Assembly: GCA_036674765.1 (NCBI GenBank)
Contig: JARVKI010000001.1
Span: 186,001-250,000 of the forward strand
DNA length: 64,000 nt
DNA from: Seiridium cupressi
Lineage: Eukaryota; Ascomycota; Sordariomycetes; Amphisphaeriales; Sporocadaceae
Direction of reading: 5' to 3'
Made by a program: the position numbers and the translations under genes. Positions 58,701 through 64,000 of this stretch are shown here, piece by piece. Each line of letters opens with the position of its first letter. Position 1 is the stretch's first letter. Below the pieces are notes generated by a model. It searched no databases. It worked only from the letters and a program-made list of their open reading frames with translations, and was not told where the DNA came from.

Positions 58701-59000
58701 ATGGCTGAAGAGAAACCGTGGAAGAAAAACTAGAGCGATATTGTTTCGTGGTAACTGTACATGTAATGTAAGTTTCTGAGTGGTTTTGACTAGTTACATT
58801 ATTATCCAATGACAAGCGTCGTGTGGCCCAAGCTCCGGTAACCGAGGCCGAGGCATGAACGTGATGATGGCGCGACTACGCCAATTCACCCACCTACATT
58901 TCACTTCAGCATTCCATTTCAGCACTCCGTTTTCTCAAAGGCCAAAGCCCCTTCGTGTCCACATTCTGCCTGGCAGAAATGGTTCAGTGAAGAATCAACA
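55780..59000. other. 3.2-kb region without a convincing gene
   Basis: Between the divergent Cys-rich membrane protein and PEX16 genes. It holds a poly-T run at 56414-56439 and short unassigned frames, the longest (57685-58104, +) without a recognisable domain. No RNA gene or transposon was identified. Confidence 0.4.
56414..56439. repeat. Poly-T run (26 bp)
   Basis: An uninterrupted run of 26 T residues in intergenic DNA, the second such run within 2.5 kb. Confidence 0.85.
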
Positions 59001-60176
59001 ATGGCAGCGCCCGCAGATCCTCTCAGGAGCGCAGCCCGCTCCAGCGCCCAACCCCCCCGCCAAAACCCGATCCGCCAGGTGCTCTCCCTGCCGCCGCGAT
59101 GGTTGCACATGTACAGCGAGTTCATTACCAAGAATGCGCAGTCCGTATCGCAGATTGAGAGCGCATTGCGATCCCTGACCTACGTTATTCCGGGCCGCTT
59201 TCGCGATGCCGAGATCGCTTCCGAGTCGATACATTCGGGCGTTCAGCTCCTGTCACTCTACCATGATGCCGTGCTCCTTCGCGCGCTGGCTCGGATACCA
59301 GGCCTAGCCTCGCGCATTCCGAGTCCACATGCCAGATATACTCGATTCTGGACCGCCAAGAGCCGGGTCTACCGTCAGATAGCGCTGCTCTTGCAGATTG
59401 TACAATACACCGAATTACTATGGGAGATGGCAGCGAAGCGGCGAGGCGAGAAGGTGCGATGGCGCGTCATCATACTGCTCGAAGCCGTCAAGGCAATATG
59501 CAAGTTACTCCTCCTCAGAATCACCAACTCGAGGCCGCTTGTAACGCCGGTGTTGCCTGAGCGAGAGCCTATACCGGAACAAGAGGATGGCCAGAGTAAC
59601 GAGGATGCGCTCAAGGAACTCATGGGCGAAGAGGTCGAGGAAAGCCCCATGGACCTGAACGGCAGTGCAAAGTCTGCACATGAGAAGGAGTGGTCCATGC
59701 CAAGGACAGGTACGAACCTGCCTAGTCTGCCGAATCCTGGAGACATCAGCTCCTACCTGCTGAGCAAGGTTTTGACGGCAGATGACATTAAGCCAGCGAG
59801 CAAGCTGCTCAACTCCCTGCAAGGCTCTGCACAAGCTGCAGAGGCGTTACATATACTCGCCCCCCTTATCTATGCACTAGCTCTGGCAAGGAGCAAGGAC
59901 AAGAAGTCATGGACGCCATGGCTGATCGGACTAAGTTTCGAGTACGCTGCGAGACAGATTCGGGATAAGAGTTTCAGAGCGACAGCCCTGGAGCGCGAGG
60001 AGTGGAACAAACGAGCTTGGGCAATGGGCTGGTGGGTGATGAGAGGGCCTGCATACGAGAATGTCATGAAGGGCGTCGTAGGTGGCTTCAAGAGACGGAT
60101 GCCCAGCTTCGTAGGAAGCATATTGGAGGACTACGAATATCTATGGGAGAACTACTACTTCAGCACCAGCGGCTAA
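59001..60176 (+). CDS. PEX16: Peroxin 16 (peroxisome membrane biogenesis)
   Basis: Single exon of 391 residues. Pex16 is a peroxisomal/ER membrane protein acting in membrane-protein import and peroxisome formation or division. The family N-terminus is visible as WLHMYSEFITKNAQSVSQIESALRSLTYVIPGRF, followed by ASESIHSGVQLLSLYHDAVL. A central amphipathic region follows (RWRVIILLEAVKAICKLLLLRI), then a variable acidic loop (~190-240), and the conserved C-terminal block WTPWLIGLSFEYAARQI and WWVMRGPAYENV. The start ATG has an AACAATGG context, and no intron is needed. D-amino-acid oxidase with a PTS1 in the same window is another peroxisomal gene, but far away. Confidence 0.93.
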   Translation: MAAPADPLRSAARSSAQPPRQNPIRQVLSLPPRWLHMYSEFITKNAQSVSQIESALRSLTYVIPGRFRDAEIASESIHSGVQLLSLYHDAVLLRALARIPGLASRIPSPHARYTRFWTAKSRVYRQIALLLQIVQYTELLWEMAAKRRGEKVRWRVIILLEAVKAICKLLLLRITNSRPLVTPVLPEREPIPEQEDGQSNEDALKELMGEEVEESPMDLNGSAKSAHEKEWSMPRTGTNLPSLPNPGDISSYLLSKVLTADDIKPASKLLNSLQGSAQAAEALHILAPLIYALALARSKDKKSWTPWLIGLSFEYAARQIRDKSFRATALEREEWNKRAWAMGWWVMRGPAYENVMKGVVGGFKRRMPSFVGSILEDYEYLWENYYFSTSG

Positions 60177-61528
60177 CCCTACGTCGCCTTTGTTGCCAGG
60201 TTAGCTGAAGGGAGATCTGTCAGTGCGCAGCATGGTGCTGGTTTGAACATTTGATCTTGTCAGGCGTTGGGTTGAGATATTCCCTAGGGTTGTTGGTATT
60301 CGGAAACTTTGTGTTATATCATGATAACCAAGCACGCGCCAACCGTCCTCGGCGACGGCTTATGTAAAAATATGGACGTCATGGCGAGCGCCACCCAAGC
60401 TGTTATATAAGTCAATTAATAATGACACACAGTATTGCACTGTATTGGCTCCGAGCATTGATTGCCAAGTGTTTAACGTCCATCAAGTCAACAGTCTGGC
60501 TTTATTGCCTTCAGAAAACAAGATGTGTGCTGAGGTTATTTCAAGTCGCTTTCCTGCAAGAGCCTCAATCAAGCTAATAGCCTGGAACGTCATGAAACAC
60601 CATATAGTCGCTGAAGAGAGAAAAAAGAGACCAAGTGCGATAGTATGAAAAAGAACATCGGAGCCAGGTATTCGGCTCGGGGTTTCCTATCGACCAAGGA
60701 ATTAACCTTGATAATTCCGATCGATGTCAAATCTAATCTCGACATCCTTTACTGCTAATCTTTCTCGTCCCCATAAGGTCCAGTCACCAACAGCCGTTGA
60801 TTGTTCGACTGCCGCTACGTCGTTTGTGGCGTAACTATCGCCATCAAACACTAAGCCGTTCTGGCTATATTATTTTCCCATCATCTGCTGGCCCCCACCC
60901 AATCTTGTTCGGCACCGTAGGGGGTGTACGGATTGCTACTGCAAATGTCTCACATAATCCTCAGCGTATACTCTTCAACTTCAACCAGCACAAGTTACCC
61001 GATAGTGTCACGTCAACCCCTTGGCTAAATTAGCGCATATTCAGCCCATTTCATCGTAGCTGAACAACCCTCACATTGCGAAATTCCGTGTCCAATCGCG
61101 TCCTACTATACGGCCGCTGGTGTACAACGCCTGTCCTAAAGGATGTCCTGATGCGCGAATGAAGGGAGTCGTACGAGAGGAAGCCGCTGGGGGGTCGATG
61201 GGACTAACTACGGGGTCGGACGAAGGAGAACCAAAGAAACATCGCAGGTCCGGAAACTAATTTGCAAACAGAAGCCATGTAATTACCCCAGTAGTATACC
61301 GGAATCCCTGTCATATCTGAAGCTACAGCCGCCTGTGTTACTATGCTACTTTAACAACCTTATCTCTTCGAGCTCCCCGGCCCTCACCTCGCCATTCACA
61401 ACCTTAATCAGTCATTCTCTGCCGTGATCTAAGCTGGGAAGCTCAACAGGCTCCCGCAGCCGGCGTAAAAGACGTTTGATAAAGGGGTGAATGTGACTGC
61501 AGGTTTCGTGTCTTTTGAACCAAACACA
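60177..61528. other. Intergenic region
   Basis: 1.35 kb between PEX16 and the DUF3405 gene. No coding or RNA feature recognised. Confidence 0.4.
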
Positions 61529-63795
61529 ATGGTGCTGGTCACTAATCTGGCTGCACGATCGACTCTGCGAATAGCTACGTGCCTCCTAGCAGTAGTCATC
61601 TGATTGTACTTGTTGAGGCCATGGGAGTTCTCATTAGTGAAAGTGCTTGGCGATTCGCAAGAAACATAGCGAGCCTCGCCTCTGGGACATCTAGGTGGGG
61701 AGAGTGAGCAGAGACCACAGCTATCAGAGGTCGAAGGCGACGCTTCTACGAGTGCTCTTACGCATGAGCCTGGGCCCGAGGGTCTTGCAGTCTCCAAACC
61801 AGAGTTGGGATATGAAGACCTGACGCGTCTCTCCGTGGAAGAATTTGAGGCAAACTTAGCAACAGACCAAAAGTGGCGGCCTTCGTTTCCTGCGTATGTT
61901 GGACTTCTCACGCGTTGCAAAACGAACTGAAAAACACTGACCTACTCTCAGGCTCTCTGGGTTCTTTGACGGCATTCACTCCTTGGTATCCGTCTCGGAA
62001 TGGAAACCTCAACAGGAACAACCGACAGGCGACTGGGGTATCGCCTCTCCGTTCGAGAAAGAATCTGAGATGGCCCTTATCCGAGTGAATATTTCGCTTA
62101 CATCTGACTCGAATCCCGTGGCCGCTTGCTATCTGGATGAGCAGGAAACCATTGCGAGCCCAGACGTGTTCGCCTACCCCGGTGTTCCTGCGAATATGCC
62201 GGCGCCTTATTTTGGCGACTACAAAGAGTTGGGATTGACATCGGGGAGCTGCTATGACCGATATGGACGGTTTGGGCCATACGGGTACAGCTATGGTCCT
62301 GAGCAAGGCGACCTTGGCCTATTCAATGCAACACAGAACACCGGGACCGAAGCCTTCTTTAAACTATTCGAGCCTATCGACTACCGCCAGGTCAACTGGG
62401 GACGGGCACAGAAGCGCTGTTACGAGAAGAATGTGCAACGTTTCAGACGTCCAAATGAAACGCAGAATGCAATTGCAGCAACCCATATCAGGCGACATGC
62501 TTCTGTCCTGCGCGCGTGGGAAAACTACAACTATACGGATGCGCAGCTGCTCAGCATACGTGCAATGGTAAACGAGCTGTCTCTGAAATCGGGAGCCGAG
62601 TACGATGCACACATTCTAGTCGAGATCAAAGACTTGAGTCAACCGATATAGGGGTCTCCTAAAGCGTATAGAGAAGTGCTCGAGCGTAATACTCCACGCG
62701 AGTTCTGGGGCATCACAACGTTATGGTCGGAGGATCTGTTACGTACATATTACTCGACAAATGCATTCGAGGAGGCACCTAAATTCCAGGAGAACAAACA
62801 AAATTCCGTTACGGGCGTATTTCGCTCCGGGCATTGGCCAATGCAGTGGTTCTCCCAGCAACACCCAGAGTACGAATTCTTCTGGAATTGGGAGATGGAT
62901 GTGCGATACACAGGGCACTATTACGAATTTACAAATGCTCTTTCCCAATGTTCAGATAAGCAGCCGCGCAAAGGACTGTGGGAACGCAATGCGAAATTCT
63001 GGATACCGAGCGAGCACGGCTCCTGGAGTGAGTTCGTGGACATGGTAGAAAACACTACGGCCAGAGGCTCCGAACCCCCCATCTGGGGTCCTGCACAGTT
63101 CGAAGATGCTCAAGGGCTACTTGAGTACCCTGGAAGTGTCATCCCACCGAGTGCATATGAGAAGGACAACTACGAATGGGGCGTAGGCGAGGCGGCGGAT
63201 CTCGTCACATTCAACCCCATATTTGACGTCGAGAAGAGCACGTGGCTCCACGGCACCGATGTTACGGGCTACAACACCACAGTTGGGCTGCCACCGAGGC
63301 GGTGCTCTGTCGTTGCTGTCACTCGCATGTCTAAAAGGCTACTGAACCTGATGCACGAGGAGACTTGGAAAAAACGGCATAGTATGTTTCCCGAAGTCTT
63401 CCCGGCTAGCATTGCACTTCATTACGGTCTGAAGGCGGCCTATCCCCCTATACCAGTCTATCTAGACTCCAGTAAGCAACTTCCAAAGTTATTTCACGCC
63501 CCGTATAGCCTGTTTCGGGAGTTTATTGATTCCTTGTCAAGCGTTTCTGCTCTTGCAACATGGTTTCTGACTCCCGATAACTCGCCAAGCATATTCGAAA
63601 AACCAATCACTGACTCCAGGTGTTGTAGTGTGGAATCTGAAGTGGCTGGATCGGGTGTTCAACTGGCCAAAAGGTAAAACCGAGAGCGTGTTCTCGTTTT
63701 TTGATAATGCAGAGCCCGGGTTCGGCGAGTTTAATCATTTGGGGAGCACCTTTTATTTCCTCAACCAATTTGGAGGCTCGCTCTGGAGACGATAG
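61529..63795 (+). pseudogene. DUF3405-family protein with in-frame stop codons
   Basis: The frame can be joined over 61529-61893, 61952-63471 and 63629-63795 (684 codons). It contains DUF3405-like blocks: YKELGLTSGSCYDRYGRFGP, NTPREFWGITTLWSEDL, FFWNWEMDVRYTGHYYEF, ASIALHYGLKAAYPPIPVYL and, after the last intron, WNLKWLDRVFNWPKG and a Trp/Arg end. DUF3405 is a fungal family of unknown, possibly glycosyltransferase-like role. The N-terminus (MVLVTNLAARSTLRIATCLL) leads into a membrane helix. Three stops interrupt the frame: TGA at 61601, TAG at 61667 and TAG at 62649, the last where family members tend to have Trp. The first two could be removed by a 78-bp GT-AG intron (61592-61669) that keeps frame; the third cannot be explained so easily. 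Otherwise no frameshift is seen, so decay is recent or readthrough occurs. Confidence 0.75.
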
Positions 63796-64000
63796 ATGGG
63801 CGCAGCAGACAATGGTATAGGAGAAGTGGAGTGGGAAGAAGAGCACAGTGGGCGGATGTGTTTGAGACCGATATTGATTCATCCAGTAAAGAGTGACGGG
63901 ATATGATGTTTGCTTCCGGATACCAAACATGTGCAGCGATATGAATTATGATCTTTCTTTCATCAATGTGCCATTGAATTGACTCATCTCGAGACCTTTG
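63796..64000. other. Right window edge
   Basis: 3' flank of the DUF3405 gene; nothing further is seen before the window ends. Confidence 0.4.

Noticed and set aside
61429..61920. 163-codon minus-strand open frame
   Set aside because: Antisense to the first exon of the DUF3405 gene; its translation is low-complexity Ser/Arg with no family feature.

Overview
This window is a stretch of a filamentous ascomycete (Pezizomycotina) chromosome. The evidence is numerous short spliceosomal introns (about 48-160 bp, GT-AG with CTAAC/CTGAC-like branch sites), loosely packed genes on both strands, and fungal-specific families: a TRP/FLC-like channel, a rhodopsin-domain membrane protein, ERG6, a DUF3405 protein and a cyanovirin-N homology protein. 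The class within Pezizomycotina cannot be fixed from sequence alone. All exon models were built by hand from reading frame, splice consensus and remembered family motifs; no search or transcript data were available.

Layout. 0-5 kb: a coiled-coil membrane protein (+) converges on a large protein with five degenerate beta-type repeats (-). 5-8.8 kb: no convincing gene. 8.8-16 kb: a TRP/FLC-like channel (+), UTP11 of the small-subunit processome (+, GC-AG intron) and a tail-anchored-looking fungal protein (-). 18-23.5 kb: peroxisomal D-amino-acid oxidase (+), a secreted cyanovirin-N homology protein (+) and a seven-helix rhodopsin-domain protein (+). 24.6-35.4 kb: mitochondrial processing peptidase beta (-), a GH36/raffinose-synthase-like enzyme (+), an NAD-dependent epimerase-like protein (+), mitochondrial ribosomal protein mS38 (+) and an agmatinase-family enzyme with a signal peptide (-). 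36.1-37.7 kb: a decayed cytochrome P450. 38.6-48.3 kb: a DsbA-like thioredoxin-fold protein (+), a two-helix mitochondrial membrane protein (+), two convergent folylpolyglutamate synthase paralogues and a 14-exon CTP synthase (-) that includes exons of 9, 8 and 14 nt. 49.5-55.8 kb: pyruvate dehydrogenase E1 beta (-), sterol C24-methyltransferase ERG6 (-) and a single-pass Cys-rich protein (-). 59-63.8 kb: PEX16 (+) and a DUF3405 gene interrupted by in-frame stop codons (+).

Most recognised genes are housekeeping. There is a mitochondrial theme (MPP beta, mS38, PDH E1 beta, the two-helix protein, one FPGS with a presequence), a peroxisomal pair (D-amino-acid oxidase ending in SKL, PEX16), and one-carbon/nucleotide metabolism (two FPGS, CTP synthase). 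No biosynthetic cluster, CRISPR array, intact transposon or confident tRNA was seen. The points most worth a second look are the CTP synthase micro-exons, the five-repeat protein, the near-intact DUF3405 gene with in-frame stops, the tail-to-tail FPGS pair and the secreted cyanovirin-N homology protein.
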